Of a stretch of DNA of 41,430 nt, positions 16,744 to 24,552 are shown piece by piece. The stretch spans positions 1 to 41,430 of the forward strand of contig CAWVKD010000066.1 in assembly GCA_963929765.1 (NCBI GenBank), read 5' to 3'. A program made the translations under genes and the position numbers. The stretch is from RGIG529 sp963929765 (GTDB lineage: Bacteria; Bacillota; Clostridia; Oscillospirales; Oscillospiraceae). Under the pieces are notes generated by a model. It was not told where the DNA came from. It saw nothing but the letters and a program-made list of their open reading frames with translations, and did no database searches. Within the stretch, counting starts at the first letter, position 1, and each line of letters begins with the position of its first letter.

Positions 16744-17853
16744 CTATTCTGTTTCTTCCGATGTTTGTGAAGTGATGGTTTCTGTATCCTCTTCCACCTG
16801 GCGAAAAGCAGAGGCAGGTTTGATATCTATTTTATACCCTGTTAGCTTGGCAGCCAAACGGGCATTTTGCCCTTCTTTTCCTATGGCTAGGCTCAGCTGA
16901 TCGTCTGGTACTATGACTTGGCAGCTTTTTCCCTCCGGACTGACTTCTACAGAAATTACATCTGCTGGAGAAAGAGCAGATGCCACATAGGTGGAAGGAT
17001 CATCACTGTACTTGATAATATCAATTTTTTCACCATTCAACTCCTGTACGATGTTGGAAACACGGCTGCCACGGGGTCCTACGCAAGAGCCGATAGGATC
17101 TACTGCACTGTCCGTAGAAGAAACAGCAATTTTGGTGCGGCTGCCTGCCTCTCTTGCAATGCTTTTCAATTCTACAGTGCCATCGTATAATTCTGGCACC
17201 TCCAGTTCAAACAGGCGTTTGACAAGTCCGGGGTGGGTGCGGGACAAGAGAATCTGAGCTCCACGGGTGGATTTGCGCACTTCTACTACATAAACTTTTA
17301 AGTGCATTCCCTCCACCAATGTTTCTCCACGAACTTGCTCGCTGGTGGAAAGCATTGCCTCTGTGGTTTCTGCACCACTGCCAATTTTGATAGAGGCATT
17401 TCCTGTACGGGGATCAATTCGAGAAACAACACCTGTCAGAATTTCATGTTCTTTGGAAGTGAACTCATTGTAAATGATACCACGTTCTGCTTCCCGGATC
17501 CCTTGGATGATAACTTGACGTGCTGTTTGGGCAGCACGCCTTACAAAACTTTCTGTTTTAAATTCTGTTTGAACAATATCCCCCAATTGGTATTTGGTTG
17601 ATATTTTTTGCGCTTCTTCCAGAGATATTTGGCAAGATGGACATTCGACTTCTTCCACGACTTCTTTTTTTACAAGCATGCGGATGGCTTTTTTTGTTTC
17701 ATCAATTTGCACATCCACATTATCAGCCGTATTGTCACCCAGTTGACGATATGCTGTAATCAGCGCTTGGGTGATTTTATCCAACATGTATTCTTTTGGA
17801 ATTCCCTTCTCCTTTTCTAACTGTTCAATGGCGAAAAAGAAATCGGCATTCAT
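16744..17853 (-). CDS. nusA: Transcription termination/antitermination factor NusA
   Basis: NusA binds RNA polymerase and nascent RNA and modulates pausing and termination. The 369-residue length is typical of Firmicutes, which lack the extra C-terminal repeats of E. coli. An N-terminal polymerase-binding domain (about 1-125) is followed by an S1 domain (about 135-200, HEILTGVVSRIDPRTG), KH1 with GPRG (259-262), and KH2 with GKEGQN (325-330). A CPSC pair at 71-74 in the N-terminal domain is slightly unusual; on its own it would not make a zinc finger. It lies 29 bases after rimP. Confidence 0.96.
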   Translation of the reverse strand: MNADFFFAIEQLEKEKGIPKEYMLDKITQALITAYRQLGDNTADNVDVQIDETKKAIRMLVKKEVVEEVECPSCQISLEEAQKISTKYQLGDIVQTEFKTESFVRRAAQTARQVIIQGIREAERGIIYNEFTSKEHEILTGVVSRIDPRTGNASIKIGSGAETTEAMLSTSEQVRGETLVEGMHLKVYVVEVRKSTRGAQILLSRTHPGLVKRLFELEVPELYDGTVELKSIAREAGSRTKIAVSSTDSAVDPIGSCVGPRGSRVSNIVQELNGEKIDIIKYSDDPSTYVASALSPADVISVEVSPEGKSCQVIVPDDQLSLAIGKEGQNARLAAKLTGYKIDIKPASAFRQVEEDTETITSQTSEETE

Positions 17854-17882
17854 GACAATTCTTCACTCCTAATCCTTTACCG

Positions 17883-18338
17883 TTACCATGCAATGTACAG
17901 GCGAACCTGTGCAATTTCATCTTTTTCAAATCGGATTGACCGATCTCCAATGGATATCAATACTGCCCCATCTTCATATCCTGTTAATGTTCCAACCCAT
18001 TCTTTTTTTCCATCTTTTGAATGGTAAAGCCGTATACTGACTTCTTCCCCCATAAACAGAGAAAAATCAGAGGGGCGTTTTAAAACTCGGTCGGCTCCCG
18101 GAGAAGACACTTCCAATGTATAGCTTCCCGAGATGGGATCTGTTTCGTCCAACCAATCGCTCATAGCGCGGCTGACAGCTTCGCATTGATCAATGGTGAT
18201 GCCGTTTGGATGATCAATATAAATGCGCAAGAAATAAGCGCCAGCCTCTTTCACATATTCTACATCCCAAATAGAACAGCCATATTGGGCTGCAATGGGA
18301 GAAGCGGCTTTTGCCACTTGGTCGGTCAATTTGCTCAT
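17883..18338 (-). CDS. rimP: Ribosome maturation factor RimP
   Basis: RimP (151 residues) acts in late 30S subunit assembly. The N-terminal half shows CSIWDVEYVKEAG and YFLRIYIDHPNGI, then DQCEAVSRAMSDWLDETDPI and YTLEVSSPGADRVL, all diagnostic. GGGGAGG precedes the ATG by about 11 bases. It is the first gene of the large operon, and is separated from the promoter at 18551-18579 by a leader of about 200 bases that contains a terminator-like element. Confidence 0.96.
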   Translation of the reverse strand: MSKLTDQVAKAASPIAAQYGCSIWDVEYVKEAGAYFLRIYIDHPNGITIDQCEAVSRAMSDWLDETDPISGSYTLEVSSPGADRVLKRPSDFSLFMGEEVSIRLYHSKDGKKEWVGTLTGYEDGAVLISIGDRSIRFEKDEIAQVRLYIAW

Positions 18339-18389
18339 TGTTTGAAAAGCCTCCCCTTTATAACTTCAGTGGAAGAGTCGTTGGTTAAG

Positions 18390-18512
18390 CAACCATTAAT
18401 TTGTATGATGGTTGTATGAAGGATTTTGATGGTGCGAGAAACATATAAAAAGGTTACCACCTGGAATTATCCAACAAAAAGAGTGGGGAGACCCCACTCG
18501 TTGGATGTAACC
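18390..18512 (-). promoter_or_regulatory. Structured leader of the rimP operon with terminator-like hairpin (candidate attenuator)
   Basis: On the minus strand an 8-bp GC-rich hairpin (18481-18488 with 18492-18499, loop of three) is directly followed by TTTTTGTT, an intrinsic-terminator layout lying inside the rimP leader rather than after a gene. It is nested in further pairs: 18469-18475 with 18500-18506, and 18452-18457 with 18507-18512, the outer stem again followed by TTTTTATAT. Nearer rimP, 18390-18396 can pair with 18408-18414, and an overlapping small hairpin (TGGTT/AACCA) competes for the same bases. This suggests conditional premature termination. The trigger is unknown. The element is too short before the hairpin for a T-box. 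Confidence 0.6.
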
Positions 18513-18550
18513 ATGAAACCAAATGATAAACGGAAATATACTTCAAATTT

Positions 18551-18579
18551 AATATACCATATACATATGAAAAAAGCAA
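18551..18579 (-). promoter_or_regulatory. Sigma-A promoter of the rimP-ribF operon
   Basis: Minus-strand -35 TTGCTT (18574-18579), 17-base spacer, -10 TATATT (18551-18556), preceded by TGG so that it has an extended -10. Transcription should start near 18544 and read through the leader into rimP. Confidence 0.75.
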
Positions 18580-18608
18580 GGGCATTCTTACTTTTTGAAA
18601 AGGATCTC

Positions 18609-18637
18609 TTTACTTTTTGGCCAAATACCCATATACT
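18609..18637 (+). promoter_or_regulatory. Probable promoter of the methionine synthase gene pair
   Basis: TTTACT (18609-18614) and TATACT (18632-18637) are spaced by 17 bases, a reasonable but not strong sigma-A match. The leader to the GTG at 18674 would be about 30 bases, leaving no room for a SAM or cobalamin riboswitch. Confidence 0.5.
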
Positions 18638-18673
18638 AGATCAAAAAGAAGGAAAAAGTGAGGAGAAAACCGG

Positions 18674-19366
18674 GTGAGATCACTGGAAATACAAATCAAT
18701 CGGGAAGAGGCGCTGCGATACGCAGGACATCGCAAGGGCAACCTAACGGAAGGATTACAGACGCTGTTTGATGAGTGTTGTGATCTTGTGCAATCTCTTG
18801 CCAAGCCCCGGATGGTTACACGCATTTTTCCTATTGGGGGACATCATCCTGTGCAGCTTTTGGGTGCTGACCTGGTTTTGGAAGGCAAAGATATTGCAAC
18901 ACTGCTTACAGATGCTACGTCATGTATCCTGTTGGCTGTGACTATTGGAAGTCAGGTGGAGAATGCGATTCGAAATGCGCAAGTGACGGATATGACAAAA
19001 GCGCTGTTTTTGGATGCATGCGCCAGTGCGGCGGTAGAGTCGGCTTGTGAAGAAGGCGAGCGACTGCTGCGGGAAACATTGGGTGGACCTCCACCTTTTT
19101 TTACAAGGCGCTATTCACCAGGGTATGGAGATTTGCCTTTGACATTACAGAGGTCTCTTTTACGTCTACTAGATGCCGGGCGAAAAATTGGCCTTTCTGT
19201 CAGTGAAAGTGGTTTGCTGACACCGCGGAAATCTGTAACAGCAATACTAGGACTCAGTGCAAAACCCACTGAAAAAGAAAGCGGTTGTGCAGTATGTAGC
19301 AATCGGGAAACTTGTCTTTACCGAAAGGAGGGAATCTCGTGTGAGCCAATTGCAAAAGAAACATGA
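18674..19366 (+). CDS. Stand-alone methionine synthase reactivation-domain protein
   Basis: This 230-residue protein corresponds to the C-terminal activation domain of cobalamin-dependent MetH, which binds S-adenosylmethionine and helps re-methylate oxidised cob(II)alamin. The SAM-binding signature RYSPGYGDLPL starts at R146, and SVSESGLLTPRKSVTAILG follows, as in the family. The C-terminus carries a Cys cluster (CAVCSNRETC and a further Cys). The start is GTG at 18674 with AGGAG about nine bases upstream. Its last 26 bases overlap metH, so the two parts of the enzyme are encoded as separate, coupled cistrons. Reductant partners are not in the window. Confidence 0.88.
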   Translation: MRSLEIQINREEALRYAGHRKGNLTEGLQTLFDECCDLVQSLAKPRMVTRIFPIGGHHPVQLLGADLVLEGKDIATLLTDATSCILLAVTIGSQVENAIRNAQVTDMTKALFLDACASAAVESACEEGERLLRETLGGPPPFFTRRYSPGYGDLPLTLQRSLLRLLDAGRKIGLSVSESGLLTPRKSVTAILGLSAKPTEKESGCAVCSNRETCLYRKEGISCEPIAKET

Positions 19367-21698
19367 GATTGTATTATTAGATGGTGCTATGGGGACGATG
19401 GTACAACGGGCAGGGTTAAAACCGGGAGCAATGCCAGAGCTTTTATGTTTGACAAATCCAGCTTTGATTACTGACATTCATCGTCAATATGTAGAAAGCG
19501 GCAGTGAAGTCATATATACCAATACCTTTGGCGCCAACGCTTATAAATTAGAGGGTAGCGGTTACTCTGTAGAACAAGTCATTCAAGCAGCGGTATCTTG
19601 TGCTCGTGAAGCCGGTCGAGAAGTTTCTGTGGCGTTATCACTTGGACCGATTGGCCAGATGATGGAGCCAGGAGGTACGTTATCTTTTGAAGACGCATAC
19701 GATTTATTTGCTCAACAGGTAAAAGCAGGGGTATCAGCAGGGGTGGATCTCATTGTTTTTGAAACCATGAGCGATTTATACGAAGTGAAGGCGGCGGTTT
19801 TGGCGGCCAAAGAGCATTCTGATCTTCCCGTTTTTGTGACAATGACTTTTGAAGCCAATGGACGTACTTTTACGGGGTGCAGTATTCCGGCTATGGCAGC
19901 TACCCTAGAGGGATTGGGTGTTACAGCAATGGGGATCAATTGTTCCTTAGGACCGGAAGAAATCTTACCCTTGGCCAAAGAAATGGCAAGATGCACCTCT
20001 CTTCCGTTGATCATCAAAGCAAATGCTGGTTTACCAGACCCTGCTACAGGGGAATATGACATTGGACCTGGTCTTTTTGCAGAGCAAATGGAAGCATATC
20101 GTTCTCTTGGAATTGCCTATGTAGGTGGATGTTGCGGAACGACGCCAGAGTATATCCATTGTTTGCAGACAACTCTTGGTGGGACCGAGGTGCTCAGTCG
20201 AAACAAACCAAAAGTCAGCGTTGTGACAACACCCACTAAAACTGTGGAAATAAAAGGCGTTCGTGTGATAGGAGAACGGATCAATCCCACTGGGAAAAAA
20301 CGGTTGCAGCAAGCTCTGAAAGAAGGAGATATGGACTATCTCCTGGTGCAAGCAGTGTCTCAGGCCGAGGCAGGTGCAGATATTCTCGATGTTAATGTAG
20401 GCGTTCCGGGACTTGATGAACCAGCTTTGATGAAAAAGACAATACGCGCCTTACAGGCGGTAACAGATTTACCGCTGCAATTGGATTCCTCTAATGTAAA
20501 GGCATTGGAAGAAGGACTTCGGGTTTATAATGGGAAACCAATTGTTAATTCTGTTAACGGTGAGAAAAAAATCTTGGATTCTATTTTGCCCCTGGTGAAG
20601 AAATATGGTGCTGCTGTGGTGGGGCTTACCATGGACGAAAATGGTGTGCCGGAAACAGCAGAAGAACGGTTCCAAATTGCAAAGCGTATTTTGGATGCGG
20701 CATTGTCTTATGGCATCCCCAAAGAAGATGTCTATATTGATTGTTTAACATTGACCGTATCTGCGCAACAAGAAGGTGCCATGCAAACCCTTCTTGCTAT
20801 GGATATGGTAAAACAAGAATTGGGGCTGTCTACCGTTTTAGGTGTGTCTAATATTTCCTTTGGTCTTCCCAACCGTGGCTTGCTCAATAGCACATTTTTA
20901 ACATTGGCTATGGGGCATGGATTGACACTTCCTATTTTAAATCCCAATAGCCAAGAGATGATGCAGGCCATTTTTGCGTTTCGTGTACTGTCCGCAGAAG
21001 ATAAAGGAGCCGCAGCTTATATTGAAACATTCGCCAATGTAGCACCGGCGGAGCAAAAAAAAGGGACGGAGTCTCCTCTGCGCAGTTTGAATGAAACAAT
21101 AGAAAAGGGGTTGCGTGAAGAGACGAAACAGATGACGAAAATGCTTTTGGAAACCATGGAGCCGCTGGAAGTTGTCAACCAAAAACTCATTCCTGCTTTG
21201 GATGCTGTAGGAACAAAATTTGAAGCAGGAACGTTGTTTTTACCTCAGTTGATTGCCGCAGCAGCCGCTGCTCAGGAAGGGTTTGATGCAGTGCGAGACT
21301 GCTTGGCCCATTCAGGGAAAGCGCCTGTCGCCAAAGGGAAAATTGTGATGGCGACGGTAAAAGGAGACATTCATGATATAGGTAAAAACATCACCAAAGT
21401 CATTTTGAGCAATTATGGTTATACAATCATTGACTTGGGTCGAGATGTACCGCCAGAGCAGGTGGTAGAAGCGGCCAAGTCCAACCATGTCTCTTTGGTA
21501 GGCCTTAGTGCACTGATGACAACAACGCTTGCCAGTATGGAGCAGACCATTGAGGCGTTGCGCGCTTCCGGGCATCCTTGTAAAGTGTTTGTAGGCGGTG
21601 CGGTGCTGACGCCAGAGTATGCCAAAAAAATTGGCGCTGATTATTATGCCAAAGATGCCAAACAAGCAGTTGATATTGCAAAAGAAGTGTTGGGATGA
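19341..21698 (+). CDS. metH: Cobalamin-dependent methionine synthase lacking the activation domain
   Basis: MetH transfers the methyl group of methyltetrahydrofolate through cobalamin to homocysteine. The 785-residue protein has a homocysteine/zinc domain (about 1-290; ligands C201, C264, C265 in NCS and GGCCGTTP), a pterin-binding domain (from about 318, RINPTGKKRLQQALKEGD), a cobalamin cap (about 575-660), and the B12 Rossmann fold with DIHDIG (D676, H678, G681). It ends after the B12 domain, so the reactivation function is supplied by the preceding gene. GTG at 19341 with AAGGAGG at ideal spacing is preferred over the longer frame from 19257, which lies inside the upstream gene. Confidence 0.96.
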   Translation: MSQLQKKHEIVLLDGAMGTMVQRAGLKPGAMPELLCLTNPALITDIHRQYVESGSEVIYTNTFGANAYKLEGSGYSVEQVIQAAVSCAREAGREVSVALSLGPIGQMMEPGGTLSFEDAYDLFAQQVKAGVSAGVDLIVFETMSDLYEVKAAVLAAKEHSDLPVFVTMTFEANGRTFTGCSIPAMAATLEGLGVTAMGINCSLGPEEILPLAKEMARCTSLPLIIKANAGLPDPATGEYDIGPGLFAEQMEAYRSLGIAYVGGCCGTTPEYIHCLQTTLGGTEVLSRNKPKVSVVTTPTKTVEIKGVRVIGERINPTGKKRLQQALKEGDMDYLLVQAVSQAEAGADILDVNVGVPGLDEPALMKKTIRALQAVTDLPLQLDSSNVKALEEGLRVYNGKPIVNSVNGEKKILDSILPLVKKYGAAVVGLTMDENGVPETAEERFQIAKRILDAALSYGIPKEDVYIDCLTLTVSAQQEGAMQTLLAMDMVKQELGLSTVLGVSNISFGLPNRGLLNSTFLTLAMGHGLTLPILNPNSQEMMQAIFAFRVLSAEDKGAAAYIETFANVAPAEQKKGTESPLRSLNETIEKGLREETKQMTKMLLETMEPLEVVNQKLIPALDAVGTKFEAGTLFLPQLIAAAAAAQEGFDAVRDCLAHSGKAPVAKGKIVMATVKGDIHDIGKNITKVILSNYGYTIIDLGRDVPPEQVVEAAKSNHVSLVGLSALMTTTLASMEQTIEALRASGHPCKVFVGGAVLTPEYAKKIGADYYAKDAKQAVDIAKEVLG

Positions 21699-21708
21699 AA
21701 AAACAATA

Positions 21709-21741
21709 AAAAAGGAGCTGCTTAAAAGCAGCTCCTTTTTT
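21709..21741. terminator. Bidirectional terminator between metH and hemW
   Basis: Stem AAAAAGGAGCTGC (21709-21721) pairs with 21728-21740 around a six-base loop and is followed by a T-run on the plus strand; the A-run on the left gives a T-run on the minus strand. It therefore serves both convergent genes. The hemW stop codon lies within its right edge. Confidence 0.88.
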
Positions 21742-22948
21742 ATTGTCGTTTTTCTCCGTTGGGTGCATAAATTCCAACCGGAAGGTGTTGCTGTGCGTCT
21801 AGCAAGAGTCCGATAAGACGATTGGACAGAAGAAAACCCATGGGAGTAAAATGCCAGCGACCGTTCTCGCAAATAGCCCAGCCACGTGATTCATACTCTT
21901 TCAACAAGTTTAAAATGGGTTCAAATTCCATAGCATAGGGTCGTGCGTATTCTTCTTCTGAAATGCCTCTTGCAGTGCGTAAGCCCAACATAAGGTATTC
22001 ACCATGACGTTTCCCTTTGGGAAGCGCTTCGCACTCGTCCAGAAGAGAAGCGCCTGTTTGCACTCCTTGGATATAGGCATCCAGGTCACGCAGAAAAGAA
22101 TATCGATATCCCCCAAAATCAGAATGAGCCCCTGGGCCAAGGCCAATATATTCATTCAGAGTCCAATATTTCAAATTATGGCGGGATTCCATGCCAGGCT
22201 TTGCAAAGTTAGAAATTTCGTATTGCTCATACCCGGCTTTTTTGAGAAAATGAACACAAAAAAGATAAAAATCTGCTTGTATATCATCATCAGGAAGGAA
22301 AAAGTGATTGCGTTGGTTGTAAAAAGGAGTGCCTTCTTCTATTTTTAGTCCATAGCAAGAAAGATGGTCAGGATTCAAATCAACGGCCGTTTGAAGGGTA
22401 TTTTGCCAACTTTCCAGAGTCTGATGAGGTAATCCATACATTAAGTCCAAACTGAGATTCTGAAACCCTGCGTTTCGTGCAGCTTGCACAGCTTCTTTGG
22501 TTTGGGAAAAAGTATGGGGACGACCGAGAATGGATAGTGTTTCATCCTTTTCAGACTGCATTCCTATCGAAATACGGTTAAATCCTGCTTGACGCAAAAA
22601 AGAAAGCCGATCTTCTGTAATGCTACCCGGATTTGCCTCTATCGTAATTTCTGCATCAGGTTGAACCTGAAATCGTGTTTGAATGGTATGCAGAAGTGAG
22701 GCTAAATATTCAGAATGGAAATAGGAAGGTGTTCCACCTCCAAAATAGATGGTATCTAGATAATGATCTGGTGTAAAAGATGCTGTTTCCTGTAGATGAG
22801 TTAAAAGAGCTTTATAATATGGTTTCCATTTGCTTTCTTGGCCAGGTATAGAATAGAAGTCGCAATAGTTGCATTTTTTTTGACAAAAAGGGATATGCAA
22901 ATAGAGTCCCAAAGGTTTGGTTGCTGTTATTTCCGTTTTTTGTTCCAT
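21740..22948 (-). CDS. hemW: HemW-like radical SAM protein (HemN family, heme chaperone type)
   Basis: This 402-residue radical SAM protein carries the cluster motif C22-x3-C26-x2-C29 in HIPFCQKKCNYCDF. FGGGTPSYF, EITIEANPGS, GFNRISIGMQS and SLDLMYGLP are all typical of HemW, now regarded as a heme-transfer chaperone rather than a coproporphyrinogen oxidase. ATG at 22948 with AGGAGG eight bases upstream is the clear start. The in-frame extension back to 23284 is Phe/Ser-rich and lacks family similarity. An extended -10 promoter lies at 23000-23005. The gene converges on metH. Confidence 0.93.
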   Translation of the reverse strand: MEQKTEITATKPLGLYLHIPFCQKKCNYCDFYSIPGQESKWKPYYKALLTHLQETASFTPDHYLDTIYFGGGTPSYFHSEYLASLLHTIQTRFQVQPDAEITIEANPGSITEDRLSFLRQAGFNRISIGMQSEKDETLSILGRPHTFSQTKEAVQAARNAGFQNLSLDLMYGLPHQTLESWQNTLQTAVDLNPDHLSCYGLKIEEGTPFYNQRNHFFLPDDDIQADFYLFCVHFLKKAGYEQYEISNFAKPGMESRHNLKYWTLNEYIGLGPGAHSDFGGYRYSFLRDLDAYIQGVQTGASLLDECEALPKGKRHGEYLMLGLRTARGISEEEYARPYAMEFEPILNLLKEYESRGWAICENGRWHFTPMGFLLSNRLIGLLLDAQQHLPVGIYAPNGEKRQ

Positions 22949-22999
22949 GACTGGTGCCTCCTGGTGCCGAGGATAAAGTACATTGGTTCTGTAACGGCT

Positions 23000-23005
23000 A
23001 GTATA
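23000..23005 (-). promoter_or_regulatory. Extended -10 promoter of hemW
   Basis: TATACT preceded by TGG on the minus strand forms an extended -10; no good -35 hexamer is seen at 17 bases. The start point would be near 22993, about 45 bases before the hemW ATG. Confidence 0.5.
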
Positions 23006-23164
23006 CCACGAAATGACAAAAACAGCCAGAACAATTCCAGTTCTTTTTTTAAAACCATCAATAATACAAGTGAGCAAAAAATAGCACCAGGGGAAAAGAC
23101 GATTGATGAAGAAAGAAAAGTGGATGATTTGATTGACCCTTCGAGCAAAAGGAGGAAAAGAGAA

Positions 23165-23193
23165 ACCGGAGAACAGAAAATCTGTTCTCCGGT
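23165..23193 (-). terminator. Hairpin terminator downstream of tadA
   Basis: A perfect 13-bp stem (23165-23177 with 23181-23193) with a three-base loop is followed on the minus strand by TTTCTCTTTTCC. It lies about 120 bases beyond the tadA stop and would end the fbp-lplA-DUF975-tadA transcript before hemW. On the plus strand it would sit in the leader of the mini-ORF at 23215. Confidence 0.7.
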
Positions 23194-23214
23194 ACATAAG
23201 GATAGGAGGATAGA

Positions 23215-23319
23215 ATGAAAAGAAATGATTGTCTCTCTTGCAATTATGATCATAGCAAGAGGTTATTAAAAAATTTCGCTTCATTTGTTACGAAATCATT
23301 AAATCCCATTGAAATTTAA
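23215..23319 (+). CDS. Candidate 34-residue CxxC peptide (uncertain)
   Basis: An ATG at 23215 preceded by AGGAGG with five bases of spacing opens a 34-codon frame ending in TAA (23317-23319). The peptide begins MKRNDCLSCNYDHSK, with one CxxC pair, a basic middle and no transmembrane segment. It sits in the otherwise empty gap between tadA and hemW, on the opposite strand, and its stop overlaps the tadA 3' end by four bases. No convincing promoter was found upstream. The ribosome-binding site is as good as those of neighbouring genes, which is the main reason to record it; chance is a real alternative. Confidence 0.25.
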   Translation: MKRNDCLSCNYDHSKRLLKNFASFVTKSLNPIEI

Positions 23320-23768
23320 GATTTTTTTCGGATACGTTGAAAGAAGGTACGTAACAAAGCAGCGCTTTCTTCTGCCATTAGACCGCCGGATATTTGAGGG
23401 CATGGGGCCAGTCCGGTGTCAAACAAATCGAATTTTCCTCCACAAGCCCCCAAGTTAGGATCGCTAGCACCATAATAAACTTCTGGAATACGGGCATTGA
23501 AGATAGCACCAGCGCACATAGGGCAAGGCTCCAAAGTGACATAGAGCTGTGCCTTCCAGAGCCGCCATCCACCCAATGTGCGGCACGCCATATCAATGGC
23601 TTCTATTTCTGCGTGGAAAAGAGCATTTTTTCCTTGTTCCCGTCGGTTGCGCCCTCGGCCAACGATGGTACCATCCCACACAATAACACAACCCACTGGA
23701 ACTTCTCCTTCTTCTCCTGCCAATTGGGCAAGGTGTAGCGCTTCTTTCATATATAATTTCCGTTCCAT
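23316..23768 (-). CDS. tadA: tRNA-specific adenosine deaminase
   Basis: TadA converts A34 to inosine in the tRNA wobble position. The 150-residue protein has the zinc ligands and catalytic glutamate of the deaminase fold: H52-A-E54 and P81-C82-x-x-C85, with NARIPEVYYGASDPNLGACGG after. Start ATG at 23768 has AAGGAG six bases upstream; the frame upstream of it lies in the DUF975 gene and was rejected. It follows the DUF975 gene by 16 bases and is the last gene of the fbp operon. Confidence 0.95.
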   Translation of the reverse strand: MERKLYMKEALHLAQLAGEEGEVPVGCVIVWDGTIVGRGRNRREQGKNALFHAEIEAIDMACRTLGGWRLWKAQLYVTLEPCPMCAGAIFNARIPEVYYGASDPNLGACGGKFDLFDTGLAPCPQISGGLMAEESAALLRTFFQRIRKKS

Positions 23769-23784
23769 GAAAATCTCCTTACTA

Positions 23785-24528
23785 TCATAAGGTATGGGTA
23801 GGATCGTGTGGTGGAGGATCATGATATGGGAAATGACCTTGCAGGGCATCATAAAAATAGGCCTCTGTTGCAGATTGATAAGGGTAAAACCAAAGACCTA
23901 CTATTCCCAAAGTCAATGCAGACAAAAAAGTCCATCCGATAAAACTGAGATCCAAAATAAATAGTTCCATTTTATGACCATGCATCAATTCTCCGCTCAT
24001 AGTAATAGCGGTAAGTGCCGATATATCAGGGTTGTCTTTTAAAATACGGAAGGTCATTCGATACCGGTACGCCGCAACAATACCAGGGAAGAAGAACAAC
24101 AGGCTCCATAGAAAAGTAAATAAGGCGATGAGGATACCTGCTAACAGGAGACGGCCCGCATCGGGAAAACCTTCAAACAGAGTGGAGAAGCCAGGGGTTT
24201 GGCGACGAGCCAATTTCATACCGTAAAAAGTAAATCCAGCGCTATAAACGATAGAGAGCAAAGAGAGAAGAATACCTATAAAGCTGATCAGAAGGGCAGG
24301 ACCGACTAATACAGTATCCAAAACGGCATAAAATTCTTCTGTTGTCCCAGTAAAATAGGTGGAAACTAAAAGGAAAAAGCCGGGCAGACCAATCATGACC
24401 AAGGAAAGAATAGTGTATATGCAGATAGGAATCAATACATAGATCAACGTGACCAACATAGGATGAGGGCGGACATGTTGCAGTGAGCGTTTGGCAGCAT
24501 CTTTGAGTGCAGCACGAGATACATACAT
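23785..24528 (-). CDS. DUF975 family integral membrane protein
   Basis: This 247-residue protein has about five or six hydrophobic segments. It shows family features of DUF975: an N-terminal amphipathic stretch (RAALKDAAKRSL), GMKLARRQTPGFSTLFEGF, LLFFFPGIVAAYRYRMTF and SGELMHGHKMELFILDLSF followed by GWTFLS. It is predicted to reside in the cytoplasmic membrane. No biochemical function is known for the family, and none can be inferred from the neighbours lplA (upstream) and tadA (downstream). Translation signals are a weak AGAAGG before the ATG. Confidence 0.85.
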   Translation of the reverse strand: MYVSRAALKDAAKRSLQHVRPHPMLVTLIYVLIPICIYTILSLVMIGLPGFFLLVSTYFTGTTEEFYAVLDTVLVGPALLISFIGILLSLLSIVYSAGFTFYGMKLARRQTPGFSTLFEGFPDAGRLLLAGILIALFTFLWSLLFFFPGIVAAYRYRMTFRILKDNPDISALTAITMSGELMHGHKMELFILDLSFIGWTFLSALTLGIVGLWFYPYQSATEAYFYDALQGHFPYHDPPPHDPTHTL

Positions 24529-24552
24529 AACATCGCCTTCTTTCTGCTGTCT

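Noticed and set aside
18446..18512. T-box riboswitch upstream of rimP, suggested by GGTGGTAACC near the terminator-like hairpin
   Set aside because: Only about 90 transcribed bases precede it, too few for a T-box stem I and specifier loop. The full T-box sequence is not present, and the downstream genes are not amino-acid related.
18638..18673. SAM or cobalamin riboswitch controlling the methionine synthase pair
   Set aside because: The probable leader is only about 30 bases and shows no riboswitch-like structure.
22838..23218. 126-codon plus-strand frame across the hemW start
   Set aside because: It is largely antisense to the hemW coding region, has no ribosome-binding site, and its composition looks like a shadow of the radical SAM domain followed by intergenic sequence.
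22949..23284. N-terminal extension of HemW to an upstream ATG
   Set aside because: The extension is Phe/Ser-rich without similarity to HemW, while the ATG at 22948 has an excellent Shine-Dalgarno and its own promoter at 23000.
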